A stretch of DNA of 8,454 nt from Clostridia bacterium (GCA_017560175.1 JAFYOK010000100.1:1-8454), one strand, 5' to 3'; shown: positions 1 through 6,622, counted from the stretch's first letter. Made by a program: numbers and translations. Notes: generated from the letters alone by a model not told the origin.

Positions 1-476
1 ATCTTCATCGGCATAAACTTCATGCCGTCTTCTTCGATCATGTCGTCTGTGGGTTTGAAGCCGAGGGCGGTATAGAAGGGTACAGCATAGGGAGAAGAAT
101 TGACCGTAATGGTGTTGAACTCGGGATCCAGCAGCTTGCCGTCGGAAACCGCCTTCTTGACCAAAGCTGTACCGATGCCGCGGCGATGGTATTCGCCGTC
201 GACGAAAAGCAGGGAAATATGGTTGAGACCGCGCATGGCCATAACACCAACCAGATAATCATCCTCGAAAGCACCCCAGAAGGTCAGGTTGCCTTCGCCC
301 TGCTGCATAATCATATATTCAAGATCAATAAAACGCCAGAATTCCTCAATGCCTTCCTGGGAATAATCGGGAGCTTCAAACTCCGCAAAGACCTCCCAGA
401 CCAGCGCCAGGGCCTCTTCCAAAGCCTCAGGTTCCAGCTTGCGAATTTCTTTTTTGGTACTCAATTTGGGAAACAT
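1..476 (-). CDS. GNAT-family N-acetyltransferase (3' end cut off by window edge)
   Basis: Probable acyl-CoA-dependent acetyltransferase of unknown substrate. About 158 residues are visible; the C-terminus lies outside the window. The protein starts MFPKLSTKKEIRKLEPEALE and carries the acetyl-CoA pyrophosphate-binding signature RRGIGTA (Q/RxxGxG/A type) near residues 98-104, preceded by a beta strand (HISLLFVDGEYH). It ends with the usual NSSPYAVPFYTALGF segment that precedes the last strands of the fold. The start is uncertain. The ATG at 476 has AAGGAG directly against it, which is too close for normal initiation. The TTG at 464 lies 12 bases after the same AAGGAG and is a realistic alternative start, giving a protein four residues shorter. 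The family is clear; the substrate and cellular role cannot be read from the sequence. It appears to be transcribed alone. Confidence 0.85.
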   Translation of the reverse strand, partial: MFPKLSTKKEIRKLEPEALEEALALVWEVFAEFEAPDYSQEGIEEFWRFIDLEYMIMQQGEGNLTFWGAFEDDYLVGVMAMRGLNHISLLFVDGEYHRRGIGTALVKKAVSDGKLLDPEFNTITVNSSPYAVPFYTALGFKPTDDMIEEDGMKFMPMK

Positions 477-512
477 CTCCTTATAATAATGCCAACGGGA
501 AAATTTAAAAAT

Positions 513-528
513 AGTATACCACATTATA
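513..528 (-). promoter_or_regulatory. Putative promoter of the GNAT gene
   Basis: On the minus strand an extended -10 element TGG-TATACT (513-521) lies about 37 bases before the GNAT start. A second TATAAT (523-528) sits just upstream. Neither has a good -35 box at 17 bases, so the choice between them is open. Confidence 0.4.
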
Positions 529-595
529 GAGAAAAAGTATATATTTTATCTCGTATTTTTTGCAGTTTTCTTATGGATTTTCCACAAGTTGTGTA

Positions 596-623
596 TAAAA
601 AAGCCCCGCCGAAAAAGCGGGGC
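596..623 (-). terminator. Intrinsic terminator of the MFS transporter gene
   Basis: A 7-bp GC stem, GCCCCGC/GCGGGGC (603-609 with 617-623), has a 7-base loop. Read on the minus strand it is followed by a TTTTTT run (602 down to 597). It lies about 10 bases past the transporter stop codon at 633. Confidence 0.9.
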
Positions 624-632
624 ATAAATGGC

Positions 633-1898
633 TTATTTTCCGTGTTCATCCATGAGCTTTTTGCCCTTATTCAGAGCAAAATGAGCGGTGGTGATGCAGA
701 GGATCGAGATGGCGATGGAGAAGCAGAATGCGGTGACATATGTGCCTGTCCAGTCGTACAGATAACCGTAAACAGGGCTGACCAGACCGACACCCAGGGA
801 CATGGCCATGGAGGTATAGGACATGATCTTGGTGTAATCACGGCTGCCAAAAACAGCACGGGGCAGCAGCGCACCCATGAGGCTGGTGGTCGAAGCGCCG
901 TAACCGAAAACAAAGACCGCCAGCACCAGCAGCCAGCTGCCGATACTTCTGGACAGCATGACCATGACAAGGCCGGTGATGGCCAGAATCTCCGCCAGAG
1001 TGATGGCTGCCTTGGCGCCCTTCTTGTCGCTGAATGTACCCAGGGTCAGCTTGCCCAGAGTCGAACCGATCAGCGAAACGGAGGTCAGTGTTGCACCAAA
1101 AGTAGCACCCAGACCGATGACAGAAGCATAGGTGGTGATGTGGTTGGTGATGTTGTAAACGATACCGAAGCAGGGTACACAGATGAGGGTCGCAATAAAG
1201 GCAGGGGACTTAAAGGCAATCTCGGCGGGTACGCCGGTTACCTTGTTCTCTGTCTTGCCACCCTTTGCCTCTTCGGCCTCTTCTGCGCCGTAAGGCTTCA
1301 TGCCCTTATCTTCAGGCTTGAGGCTGACCAGGAACAGGGATACAGGCAGCATGAGAACAGCTGTAAAAATGGCGATAGCCAGATAGCCGCTGCGCCAGGA
1401 AGATGCATTGATGATGGCTGCAATGGCCGGGTTGGCGGCAACACCGACAAAAGCACCGATGGCCAGACAGGTGCCGTAAATGGTACCGTTGTTCTTGGCG
1501 AACCAGTTGTTGATCATACCAGGAACGGTAGCGCCGCCGTAGAAGGCACTGGACAGACCGATCCATACAGCACAGAGATAAACCTGCCACAGCGCATTGA
1601 CACGGGACATGGCGGTATAGGCCAGCGCAGCCGAAATGGTGGCCACCGTCAGTACCTTACGCATGCCGTATTTCTGCATCAGCTTGGTGGCTGTGGGGAA
1701 GGTCAGCGCACTGGCAAAGGCCGACATGGTCTGATAAAGTGCGATCGAACCGACACCGACGTTCAGCTCCCGGCTGAGAGGCAGATAGAAATTGCCGATG
1801 GTGTAGGAAAAAACGCCCAACTGGATGCCAACAATGCAGCAACCGCAGAACATGATGATCCACGCATAGTGGAACCTGGAATTTTTCTTGGTTTCCAT
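633..1898 (-). CDS. Major facilitator superfamily transporter
   Basis: Secondary transporter in the cytoplasmic membrane, 421 residues, the usual length for a 12-helix MFS protein. Hydrophobic segments alternate with short loops throughout. An A-type loop motif KYGMRK follows helix 2 (about residues 76-81), and its second-half counterpart GTFSDKKGAKAA lies near 287-298. A charged central loop (PEDKGMKPYGAEEAEEA, about 195-211) joins the two six-helix halves. This loop style is common in Clostridia MFS proteins related to the monocarboxylate and oxalate/formate (OFA) groups, so an organic-acid substrate is possible but unproven. The start ATG at 1898 has GGGAGG seven bases upstream. The gene has its own promoter and terminator, so it is probably monocistronic. 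No link to the selenium genes is visible. Confidence 0.88.
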   Translation of the reverse strand: METKKNSRFHYAWIIMFCGCCIVGIQLGVFSYTIGNFYLPLSRELNVGVGSIALYQTMSAFASALTFPTATKLMQKYGMRKVLTVATISAALAYTAMSRVNALWQVYLCAVWIGLSSAFYGGATVPGMINNWFAKNNGTIYGTCLAIGAFVGVAANPAIAAIINASSWRSGYLAIAIFTAVLMLPVSLFLVSLKPEDKGMKPYGAEEAEEAKGGKTENKVTGVPAEIAFKSPAFIATLICVPCFGIVYNITNHITTYASVIGLGATFGATLTSVSLIGSTLGKLTLGTFSDKKGAKAAITLAEILAITGLVMVMLSRSIGSWLLVLAVFVFGYGASTTSLMGALLPRAVFGSRDYTKIMSYTSMAMSLGVGLVSPVYGYLYDWTGTYVTAFCFSIAISILCITTAHFALNKGKKLMDEHGK

Positions 1899-1936
1899 AA
1901 GAAAACCTCCCTTTTTCTTTTTATTCCAACATATTT

Positions 1937-1965
1937 ATTTTAGCACGCACGAAAAGGTTTGTCGA
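1937..1965 (-). promoter_or_regulatory. Promoter of the MFS transporter gene
   Basis: On the minus strand TCGACA (1965-1960), a 17-base spacer and TAAAAT (1942-1937) each differ from sigma-A consensus at one position. The -10 ends about 39 bases before the ATG at 1898. Confidence 0.75.
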
Positions 1966-1981
1966 CCAATGTTAAAAAAGG

Positions 1982-2010
1982 AACAAAAAAGCCGTTCCTT
2001 ACGGAACGGC
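1982..2010 (-). terminator. Intrinsic terminator of the DegV-family gene
   Basis: An 8-bp stem GCCGTTCC/GGAACGGC (1991-1998 with 2003-2010) has a 4-base loop and is followed on the minus strand by TTTTTT. It lies 35 bases past the stop codon at 2045. Confidence 0.9.
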
Positions 2011-2044
2011 TTCTGACTTGTTTTAATTCAATTTCTTTTTAGAC

Positions 2045-2887
2045 TTAGACGCGCTTGCAGGCCTGAACAGCAACACACTTGGGGCCGCCCTGGGTGACGA
2101 ATGCGCAGGTCAGATCGACCAGTTCGAATGCAGCACCGGGGAATGCCTTGGACAGCATAGCCTGTGCATGACGTGCCTGCTCAACGGTGTCGGCATGGCT
2201 GATGGTGATCAGATACTCCTCATTGACGTTGAGGCGCTGGAAGGTCTCAATGCACTTCTCGATGGCCTTATCGAAGTTGCGGCACATCGCAGCCTTTTCC
2301 AGGTTCTTGCCGCCTTCGCCCTGTGTCATAACAGGGACCAGCTTGAGCAGACCGCCGACCTTAGCAGCGGTGGGGCTCAGACGGCCGCCGCGGCGCAGAT
2401 AGTCGAAATCCTGGGGAATGAGGAAAGACTTGTTGTTCTCCATCTGAATCTGCAGCTTCTCCAGAATTTCTTCAATGGACTTGCCCTCATCGGCCAGCTT
2501 CTTGGCTGTGCGGACCATCAGGCCGTGGGGGCCGCAAAGGGTCGCCGAGTTGATAACGGTGATGTAGTCCTTATTGGGCATGGTCTCGCGGACGGCGCAG
2601 GCACTCTGGTAAGAGCCCGACAGACCGTCGGCCATGGAAATATGCAGCAGAGGATCCTTCTCAGTAGCCTTCTCGAAGAACTCGATCAGCGCACCGGGAG
2701 AGGGCTGGGAAGATGTGGGCAGGTTGCCTGCGTAAATGATCTTGACGAATTCCTTGGGCATGATCTCATCCATCTCACGGTAGGTCTCACCGGCGATGGT
2801 AACGTTCAGAGGGGCAACACCAATGCCCTTTTCGGCGCCCTGTGCAGGGGTCATCATGCAGGATGTATCTGTGCTGATCTGTACCAT
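2045..2887 (-). CDS. DegV family protein (fatty-acid-binding, FakB-like)
   Basis: DegV/FakB proteins bind a fatty acid and, in the Firmicutes systems that have been studied, present it to the kinase FakA for phosphorylation and entry into phospholipid synthesis. This 280-residue protein has the family length. It shows the N-terminal TDTS segment (residues 6-9), the ligand-loop motif TSSQPSPG (58-65), the SMADGLSGSY segment (84-93) and the domain-linking FDYLRRGGRLS (161-171). The family's C-terminal H-x-GPG-x-x-G segment is replaced by FVTQGGPKCVAVQA (about 263-276), so the usual histidine-glycine signature is altered. The start ATG at 2887 has AGGAG eight bases upstream. No fakA-like gene is in the window. 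It is transcribed alone, with its own promoter and terminator. The family call is firm; the specific lipid ligand is unknown. Confidence 0.9.
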   Translation of the reverse strand: MVQISTDTSCMMTPAQGAEKGIGVAPLNVTIAGETYREMDEIMPKEFVKIIYAGNLPTSSQPSPGALIEFFEKATEKDPLLHISMADGLSGSYQSACAVRETMPNKDYITVINSATLCGPHGLMVRTAKKLADEGKSIEEILEKLQIQMENNKSFLIPQDFDYLRRGGRLSPTAAKVGGLLKLVPVMTQGEGGKNLEKAAMCRNFDKAIEKCIETFQRLNVNEEYLITISHADTVEQARHAQAMLSKAFPGAAFELVDLTCAFVTQGGPKCVAVQACKRV

Positions 2888-2963
2888 ATCTCTGTCTCCT
2901 ATACGGGTTTATTTTCTGTTTATGGCTATAACTTCAAAACTTTAGCATTACTAATATTCTAAA

Positions 2964-2992
2964 ATTATACTACAGGACTCGAAAAATGTCAA
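2964..2992 (-). promoter_or_regulatory. Consensus sigma-A promoter of the DegV-family gene
   Basis: On the minus strand TTGACA (2992-2987), a 17-base spacer and TATAAT (2969-2964) match consensus at all twelve positions. The start codon is about 70 bases past the expected transcription start, leaving a moderately long AT-rich leader with no clear fold. Confidence 0.9.
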
Positions 2993-3033
2993 AGTTTTTG
3001 CTTTTTTGCCCATCACACTGAAAAATCAAACAT

Positions 3034-3066
3034 AAAAAAACGCTCCCACCGGGAGCGCTTTTTTTC
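3034..3066. terminator. Terminator after the LysR gene, possibly bidirectional
   Basis: A 7-bp stem CGCTCCC/GGGAGCG (3041-3047 with 3051-3057) has a 3-base loop and T-runs on both sides: TTTTTTT on the minus strand (3040-3034) and CTTTTTTT on the plus strand. It lies just past the LysR stop codon at 3069, so its main role is to end that minus-strand transcript. Confidence 0.88.
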
Positions 3067-3068
3067 AT

Positions 3069-3974
3069 TCAATTGTGGCTCCCAAAGGTTTCTTTCAGAA
3101 CTTTGATAAAAGCTTCGGCTGCCGGGGAAAGGGGACGATTCTTGCGGTAGACAGCATAGAAATTGCGGTCGAGGGAGGGGCTGTCGTAGTCGAAAGCCAG
3201 GATACCGCCCGATGCGATACAGTCTTCGCAGGCATAACGGGAGACGATGGCCAGACCCAGACCGTTCTTAACACCCTGAATAACGCTCTCGGTACTCTGC
3301 AGCTGAACCGATACCTTGAGGCTCTGGGGATCAACGCCGATGGAATGGAGGAAGGTCTCCGACTCCTTACGGGTACCCGAACCATATTCACGGGTGATAA
3401 AGCGGTTTTCACGGATGATGTCGGGGGTCATAACGCCGTCCAGCGCGCGGAACTCTTCGGTGTTGGGGGCAATGATGACCAGACGGTCCTTGGCAACAGG
3501 CTCGAAGACACAGCCGCTCTTTTCAAAAACGGCACCGGTAACACCGACCTCGGCATCCATGTCGATGATGCGGTGAACGACCTCAACGCTGTCAAACTGC
3601 TTGATGGACAGGGTCAGCTGAGGATATCCTTCGACCATCTTGGGCATGGCCTTGGGCAGCAGATACTGGGAAGGAACGGTCGATGCCGCAATGTCCAGTG
3701 TGCCCTTGACCTGGGTGGAATAGCTCTTGACCTCCTGCATGGCCAGGTCACGCAGATTGAGCATTTCCAGGGCATACTGATAGAAGATCTTGCCCGCCTT
3801 GGAAGGATAAACTTCCTTGGTGGAGCGGACGATCAGCTTGGCATCCATCTCATCCTCGAGGGCATTGATGTGCGCACTGACCGTGGGCTGGGAGAGGTAA
3901 ACGGCTTCGGCAGCTTTAGAGAAACTCTTGAGCTTAACGACGTTGACGAAAACCTCCAACTGTTTTAGGTGCAT
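3069..3974 (-). CDS. LysR-type transcriptional regulator, probably of selenium metabolism
   Basis: DNA-binding regulator of 301 residues, typical LysR length. The N-terminal winged helix-turn-helix is clear (SFSKAAEAVYLSQPTVSAHI, residues 17-36), followed by the linker helix. A periplasmic-binding-like effector domain runs from about residue 91 to the end. That domain has the EYGSGTR ligand loop (196-202) seen in CysB/YeiE-like members and three cysteines, C155, C249 and C252, the last two as a CxxC pair. LysR genes next to selD form a recognised 'selenium metabolism-associated' group in Clostridia, and this gene is divergent to selD. It probably controls selD and perhaps the yedE side; the effector is unknown, and the CxxC pair hints at a thiol or selenium signal. 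The start ATG at 3974 has AAAGGAG eight bases upstream. Family call high, selenium role inferred. Confidence 0.88.
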   Translation of the reverse strand: MHLKQLEVFVNVVKLKSFSKAAEAVYLSQPTVSAHINALEDEMDAKLIVRSTKEVYPSKAGKIFYQYALEMLNLRDLAMQEVKSYSTQVKGTLDIAASTVPSQYLLPKAMPKMVEGYPQLTLSIKQFDSVEVVHRIIDMDAEVGVTGAVFEKSGCVFEPVAKDRLVIIAPNTEEFRALDGVMTPDIIRENRFITREYGSGTRKESETFLHSIGVDPQSLKVSVQLQSTESVIQGVKNGLGLAIVSRYACEDCIASGGILAFDYDSPSLDRNFYAVYRKNRPLSPAAEAFIKVLKETFGSHN

Positions 3975-3986
3975 GGATTCAACTCC

Positions 3987-4000
3987 TTTATCATGATAAA
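3987..4000. repeat. 14-bp perfect palindrome at the LysR gene ribosome site
   Basis: TTTATCATGATAAA is its own reverse complement. It lies 13 bases upstream of the LysR start and overlaps the first bases of its AAAGGAG site. It could be an autoregulatory operator or a weak hairpin; only the symmetry is seen. Confidence 0.5.
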
Positions 4001-4023
4001 CCTGCCCGTCATGCCGCAGACAG

Positions 4024-4046
4024 ACCTATCGAAAATATTTATAAAT
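4024..4046. promoter_or_regulatory. Candidate LysR operator, copy 1 (shared 23-bp motif)
   Basis: ACCTATCG-N8-TATAAAT. The same 15 outer bases with the same 8-base gap recur at 6580-6602, the other divergent intergenic region of the selenium locus. It contains a T-N11-A frame (4029-4041), and its edge is about 28 bases upstream of the selD -35 box, where LysR proteins usually bind. On the minus strand its TATAAAT could also serve as the -10 box of the LysR gene, which would permit autorepression. Confidence 0.5.
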
Positions 4047-4074
4047 CACGTCCGTTGTATCCGTTTTGTTTCTA

Positions 4075-4103
4075 TTGATATTTCGGTCGTAATCCTTTAA
4101 AAT
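4075..4103 (+). promoter_or_regulatory. Promoter of selD
   Basis: TTGATA (4075-4080), a 17-base spacer and TAAAAT (4098-4103): one mismatch to sigma-A consensus in each box. The expected transcription start is near 4110, about 37 bases before the ATG. Confidence 0.75.
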
Positions 4104-4146
4104 AAAAATGTATGAATAATTTTAGAGAAGGGAGGCTGAGCCTTGT

Positions 4147-5184
4147 ATGAAAGAAAATCAGAGACTGACCCAGATGGCCAAGAGTGGTGGCTGAGGTGCC
4201 AAGATCGGACCGGGTGTCCTGAGCGGAATCCTTTCTAGACTTCCCAAGTTTACCGACAGCAACCTGCTGGTCGGCTTTGATACAAGCGACGACGCCGCTG
4301 TATATAAAATCAATGAAGAACTGGCCATGATCCAGACCGTTGACTTCTTCCCGCCTATTGTCGACGATCCCTATGTCTTCGGTCAGATCGCCGCGGCCAA
4401 TGCCATCAGCGATATCTATGCCATGGGCGGTGTGCCCAAGCTGGCCATGAACCTCATCTGTTTCCCCTCCTGCCTCAAGCTGGATATCATGGAAGAGATC
4501 CTGCAGGGCGGCTACAGCAAGGTCATCGAAGCAGGTGCCATCATCTGCGGCGGCCATACCATCGAGGACTCTGAGCCTAAGTATGGTCTGTGTGTCACCG
4601 GTTATGTCCATCCCAGAGATATTCTGGCCAACTCCACCGCCAAGGAAGGCGATGTTCTGGTCCTGACCAAGTCGCTGGGTACCGGCGTTCTGTCGACCGC
4701 CGCCATGGGCGACTTCCTCACCAAGGAAGACTACAACACCATGGTCAAAATGATGTCCCACCTGAACAAGTATGCCCAGGAGGCCATGATGCCCTGCCGT
4801 CCCTCTGCCTGCACCGACATCACCGGCTTCGGTCTGATGGGCCATGCCTACGAGATGGCACACGGCAGTAATCTGACCATCGAGCTGTTCTCCGATCATA
4901 TCCCTGCCCTGCCCGCTGCGCTGCGTTATGCTCGCGAGGGTCTGGTCCCCGGCGGTGCTTACAACAACATGAGCTACCTGGAAAAGGATGTTGAGTTCAG
5001 CAAGAATGTTCCTCTGGAAGTAAGCGACATCATGTATGATCCCCAGACTTCGGGCGGCCTGATGATCGCTGTCAACGAAGCCCGTGTTATGGAGCTGTGC
5101 GACCGCCTGACAGCGGCCGGCGAAGAAGCCCACATCATCGGCTACACCAAGAAGTTCGACGGCAAGTCGATCAGAGTTATCTAA
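4147..5184 (+). CDS. selD: Selenide, water dikinase (selenophosphate synthetase), selenocysteine-containing
   Basis: Makes selenophosphate from selenide and ATP, the selenium donor for selenocysteine and selenouridine synthesis. The reading frame is 345 codons from ATG 4147, with AAGGGAGG eleven bases upstream, to TAA 5184. Codon 16 (4192-4194) is TGA, inside the glycine-rich active-site loop KSGG-U-GAKIGPG, exactly where other SelD proteins have Cys or Sec. The essential lysine follows at residue 19. The ATP/Mg-binding GFDTSDDAAVY and DFFPPIVDDPYVFGQ segments and GQIAAANAISDIYAMGG follow, and the C-terminal half has TDITGFGLMGHAYEMA and DPQTSGGL, both SelD hallmarks. The frame is open and conserved on both sides of the TGA, so it is recoding and not decay. 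A call that stops at TGA would wrongly start at 4327 and lose the catalytic loop. The gene is divergent from the LysR gene and convergent with the aminotransferase. Confidence 0.96.
4192..4222 (+). promoter_or_regulatory. Sec UGA codon with putative bacterial SECIS hairpin
   Basis: The UGA at 4192-4194 is followed 12 bases later by a hairpin inside the coding sequence. The stem is GGAC (4207-4210)/GUCC (4216-4219), with a five-base CGGGU loop. It can extend by U4205-A4222 and C4206-G4221 across a bulged U4220. The apical loop lies 17-21 bases after UGA and carries a GU, as SelB-binding bacterial SECIS loops do. The fold was judged by eye. Confidence 0.65.
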
Positions 5185-5198
5185 GAAACTTCTTTTTA

Positions 5199-5234
5199 TT
5201 ACCCTGCGGTTAAAAACCGCAGGGTAATTTTTTT
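5199..5234 (+). terminator. Intrinsic terminator of selD
   Basis: A 13-bp perfect stem (5199-5211 with 5215-5227) has an AAA loop and is followed by TTTTTTT (5228-5234). It starts 15 bases after the selD stop. On the minus strand no U-run follows, so it should not end the aminotransferase transcript efficiently. Confidence 0.93.
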
Positions 5235-5235
5235 G

Positions 5236-5287
5236 TTTACTTTACGCAGATCTTGCGGAGAGCATCCAGGACAAAATCAACTTCCTC
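5236..5287 (-). pseudogene. Duplicated 3' tail of the aminotransferase gene (52-bp repeat, outer copy)
   Basis: This segment matches 5402-5453 at 51 of 52 positions, at an offset of exactly 166 bases. It is a dead copy of the last 17 codons, including the TAA stop, of the neighbouring aminotransferase. The only difference (A5279 against G5445) is a silent GTC/GTT valine change. The copy has no start and is probably not translated. It lies next to the shared convergent terminator region, so it may mark the original gene end, with the element and the new copy inserted on the gene side. Confidence 0.9.
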
Positions 5288-5401
5288 CCCAAAAAATCGA
5301 TGATTTTTCGGGGACCCCTTTCATTTCCATAGATTTGCGGTAAATCAATCACCGCAAATCAACGCCGAACTGTCGGCGCGGCCCAGAAGGGCCGTTGGGC
5401 T
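5288..5401. repeat. 114-bp multi-hairpin element between the two 52-bp repeats
   Basis: The segment between the direct repeats consists largely of stem-loops. H1 is 5287-5313 (12 pairs with one A-C mismatch, GAT loop). H2 is 5332-5360 (GATTTGCGGT with ACCGCAAATC, 10 perfect pairs). H3 is 5363-5378 (CGCCGA with TCGGCG). H4 is 5379-5394 (CGGCCC, AGAA loop, GGGCCG). GGGGACCCC (5310-5318) can compete with H1. There is no open reading frame of note and no U-tract on either strand. It looks like a small non-autonomous or REP-type palindromic repeat; no family is recognised. Confidence 0.7.
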
Positions 5402-5453
5402 TTTACTTTACGCAGATCTTGCGGAGAGCATCCAGGACAAAATCGACTTCCTC
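5402..5453. repeat. 52-bp direct repeat, inner copy (3' end of the aminotransferase gene)
   Basis: Partner of 5236-5287. This copy is in frame and supplies the functional last codons and stop of the aminotransferase. Confidence 0.9.
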
Positions 5454-6554
5454 GACAGTATTCTCATGGCCGAAGGAGAAGCGGACTGTGCCTGCAGGGA
5501 AGGTACCCAGCGTCTGGTGGGCGCGAGGTGCGCAATGGAGGCCGACACGGGTCATAACACCGTAGTTCTGCTCCAGCTCAAAGGCGATGCGTGCATTGTC
5601 ATCGGCGGTAAAGTCAAGGGAAATGATGGCTGCTCTGCCCTCACGGCCTTCCAGACCGGTGATGCGGACATCCTTCAGTTCCTTAACGCCTTCACGGAAA
5701 CGCATGGCCAGGTCAAGCTCCTTGTTGGCAATGGCCATAGGCTCCAGTCCTGCATGATACTGCAGGGCGGCGCGCAGACCGATGATGCCGGGCAGGTTCA
5801 TGGTGCCGGCCTCGAAGCGGTCGGGCATGGACATGGGCATTTCTTCTTTATGAGAAGCGCTGCCTGTGCCGCCGGCGATCAGAGGTGTGGTCGCCTTGAC
5901 CATGTCATCGCTCAACAGCATACCACCGATACCCTGGGGGCCCAGCAGGCTCTTATGGCCTGTGAAACAGAGGGCATCAATGTGGCAGGCTTCCATATCG
6001 ATGGGGAAAGTACCTGCCTTCTGGGCGCTGTCGAGGATAAACTTGAGGCCATGCTTATGGCAGATGGCGCCGACCTCTTCGATGGGCAGGAAAGTACCGC
6101 AGACATTGGATGCTGCCGTCATAACAACTGCCTTGGTGTTGGGACGGATGAGCTTCTCAACCTCTGCGGGATCCAGGGTGCCGTCCTGGGCACACTGGGC
6201 AACACTGAACTCTACGCCCAGCTTCTCCATCTGAACCAGAGGACGCATAACAGCATTGTGCTCCATCGAACTGGTGATGACATGATCGCCGGACTGCAGA
6301 AAGCCCTTAATTAAATAATTGAGAGAATAGGTAATGGTGGGGGTAAAGACGACATTCTTGGCCTTTTTGAAGTTGAACATCTTGCCCAGCATCTGACGGG
6401 CTTCCAGCACCTGGCCGGAGATCTCATAGGCCTCTTCATAGCCGCCGCGATTGATATTGAAGGCACCGTTGTCCAGCAGGAACTTGACGGCATCAGATAC
6501 GCCGGGCGCCTTGGGGAAGGAAGTACTTCCGTTGTCAAAGTAAATACGCTTCAT
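5403..6554 (-). CDS. Class V aminotransferase, cysteine desulfurase / selenocysteine lyase type
   Basis: PLP enzyme of 383 residues, likely removing sulfur from cysteine or selenium from selenocysteine in the cytoplasm. Visible residues: H99 in SSMEHNA (ring-stacking histidine), D175 and Q178 in LDSAQ, PLP lysine K201 in FTGHKSLLGPQG, and a candidate catalytic C341 in RVGLHCAP. The N-terminus is short (IYFDNGSTSFPK), as in the EF2568-like subfamily that is found beside selD and selenium-dependent hydroxylase genes in Firmicutes. It is not an IscS/SufS housekeeping type. The start is the ATG at 6554 with AGGAG eight bases upstream; an in-frame GTG at 6581 has no ribosome site. The gene is divergent from yedE. 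Its 3' end is duplicated around a hairpin element, and no clear terminator follows on its strand. Selenium delivery to SelD is inferred from context. Confidence 0.92.
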   Translation of the reverse strand: MKRIYFDNGSTSFPKAPGVSDAVKFLLDNGAFNINRGGYEEAYEISGQVLEARQMLGKMFNFKKAKNVVFTPTITYSLNYLIKGFLQSGDHVITSSMEHNAVMRPLVQMEKLGVEFSVAQCAQDGTLDPAEVEKLIRPNTKAVVMTAASNVCGTFLPIEEVGAICHKHGLKFILDSAQKAGTFPIDMEACHIDALCFTGHKSLLGPQGIGGMLLSDDMVKATTPLIAGGTGSASHKEEMPMSMPDRFEAGTMNLPGIIGLRAALQYHAGLEPMAIANKELDLAMRFREGVKELKDVRITGLEGREGRAAIISLDFTADDNARIAFELEQNYGVMTRVGLHCAPRAHQTLGTFPAGTVRFSFGHENTVEEVDFVLDALRKICVK

Positions 6555-6579
6555 ATCATGGACTCCTAAAGTTACATTC

Positions 6580-6602
6580 ACCTATCGGTTTTTTCTATAA
6601 AT
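6580..6602. promoter_or_regulatory. Candidate LysR operator, copy 2 (shared 23-bp motif)
   Basis: ACCTATCG-N8-TATAAAT, identical to 4024-4046 at all 15 outer positions and in the gap length. It also contains T-N11-A (6585-6597). It begins 26 bases upstream of the aminotransferase start. On the minus strand its TATAGA/TTTATA portion could form that gene's -10 box. Confidence 0.5.
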
Positions 6603-6622
6603 AACTTTACCATAAGAAAAAT

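Noticed and set aside
186..1943. Long plus-strand open frame (585 codons) across the GNAT gene, spacer and transporter
   Set aside because: It is antisense to two genes with clear family motifs, runs through a terminator and a promoter, is rich in Q/G/D/H low-complexity sequence and has no ribosome site. It is a codon-bias shadow.
4192..4194. TGA read as a stop making selD a pseudogene or starting at 4327
   Set aside because: The TGA falls exactly on the catalytic Cys/Sec position, the frame upstream has a good ribosome site and start, and a SECIS-like hairpin follows.
4072..5133. Long minus-strand open frame opposite selD
   Set aside because: Shadow of selD: starts inside the coding strand region, has no ribosome site and no recognisable domain.
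5236..5453. 52-bp repeats as phage or integrative-element att sites, or as a CRISPR unit
   Set aside because: Only 114 bases lie between them, with no integrase, spacer series or tRNA; gene-tail duplication explains them better.
6555..6581. GTG at 6581 as the aminotransferase start
   Set aside because: No ribosome site for it; the ATG at 6554 has AGGAG at eight bases and gives the family N-terminus MKRIYFDNG.
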